This document shows, one piece after another, positions 12,105 through 12,561 of a DNA stretch of 12,561 bases; position 1 is the stretch's first letter; every line of letters begins with the position of its first letter. Below the pieces are notes generated by a model. It was not told the origin of the DNA, searched no databases, and worked only from the letters and a program-made list of their open reading frames with translations. The position numbers and the translations under genes were made by a program. The DNA comes from Candidatus Sericytochromatia bacterium (lineage in GTDB: Bacteria > Cyanobacteriota > Sericytochromatia > JACMPN01), in NCBI GenBank assembly GCA_014377495.1, contig JACMPN010000190.1, forward strand, positions 1-12,561, read 5' to 3'.

Positions 12105-12561
12105 ATGTCCATGTTTCGCCATCCGCTCATGCTGGCAGCGCTCGCCTGCCTGTCGTTGGGATGCAATGCACCGCTGATGGGTGGGGTGGGCAACGAGGCC
12201 ATCCGGACGGGCGCCGCCGCCCTCCACCAGGCGATGGTGGACGTCGGGCATGCCGGCGGCAAGTCCATCTCCGTCGGTCTGGGCCAGCCCACCGGGGCAT
12301 TCGCCACCAAAGCCACCACCCAGGTCCTCACCAGCAGCGTCACCTTCTACGAGATCGAACTGATTCTGGATCAGGGCGCCACCGCCGGCCAGAATTACTC
12401 GAACGCCCTGATGGGCACGGGTGGGCGCATCCTCAACGGCTTTTACCTCGATGGCCCCTCGGCCGTCACGGTGACCGGCGGTACGATCCTGACTGACGGT
12501 GGAACCGTCGGCCAATTCCGCTTCAATAACGTGGCTACGGGCGCGTACCGGGTACGCGTGC
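12105..12561 (+). CDS. Second predicted lipoprotein, cut by the window end
   Basis: An open frame starts at ATG 12105 and runs off the window after 152 complete codons plus one base. AGAGGA (12092-12097) is 7 bases upstream. The signal is MSMFRHPLMLAALACLSLGC, with lipobox SLGC and Cys20 lipidated. The mature part follows the plan of the gene before it: SSVTFYEIELILDQGA (77-92) aligns with INDITFYNVELITDKGS. LTDGGTVGQFRFNNVATGAYRVRV (129-152) aligns with LTDGSTQGAFAFTNVMPGTYRFRV. The two are tandem paralogues, much diverged outside these blocks. This copy has an extra segment after the Cys (about 21-50), with HQAMVDVGHAGGK. The C-terminus lies outside, and the function is unknown. Confidence 0.75.
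   Translation, partial: MSMFRHPLMLAALACLSLGCNAPLMGGVGNEAIRTGAAALHQAMVDVGHAGGKSISVGLGQPTGAFATKATTQVLTSSVTFYEIELILDQGATAGQNYSNALMGTGGRILNGFYLDGPSAVTVTGGTILTDGGTVGQFRFNNVATGAYRVRV

Overview
The window is GC-rich bacterial DNA, dense in genes on both strands. Four things suggest a diderm (Gram-negative-type) bacterium: a MglA-type polarity GTPase operon, an amino-acid ABC uptake system, a futalosine-type amidohydrolase, and two lipobox-bearing lipoproteins. Lineage cannot be fixed from sequence alone. A deep-branching group such as the non-photosynthetic sisters of Cyanobacteria, or a Deinococcus/Myxococcus-like group, would fit, but this is a guess. No tRNA, rRNA, insertion sequence, CRISPR array or phage gene was seen.

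Layout. (1) Positions 1-707: the 3' end of an MscS-type channel gene converges on a minus-strand S24/S26 peptidase-like gene, with a perfect 20-bp-stem hairpin between them. (2) 767-2592: a two-component system, an OmpR-type regulator overlapping a membrane histidine kinase. (3) 2646-5693: a promoter followed by four tightly packed genes. These are a D12-class adenine methyltransferase homologue that appears to have lost its catalytic motif, a DUF4388 (PATAN) protein, a roadblock/LC7 protein and MglA. (4) 5804-8423: an amidohydrolase resembling aminodeoxyfutalosine deaminase, then a CNNM/CBS/CorC transporter-like protein with an odd leader. (5) 8527-10769, minus strand: a two-gene polar amino-acid ABC transporter, ATPase first, then a substrate-binding protein fused to the permease. 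(6) 10770-11338: a gene-free control region. (7) 11339 to the end: two tandem paralogous lipoproteins, the second cut by the window edge.

How the genes may work together. The centrepiece is the 2775-5693 operon. Roadblock proteins bind small GTPases, and MglA with its roadblock partner sets polarity or motility in other bacteria. DUF4388 proteins often accompany signalling and roadblock proteins. The first cistron keeps the whole D12 methyltransferase fold, but its DPPY box reads APPM and its glycine-rich motif I is altered. It overlaps the DUF4388 gene by an ATGA. I infer a methyltransferase fold reused as a non-catalytic component of a polarity GTPase module. This is the best candidate for something undescribed here. 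The other genes look like ordinary accessory or housekeeping functions, with several regulatory oddities listed below.
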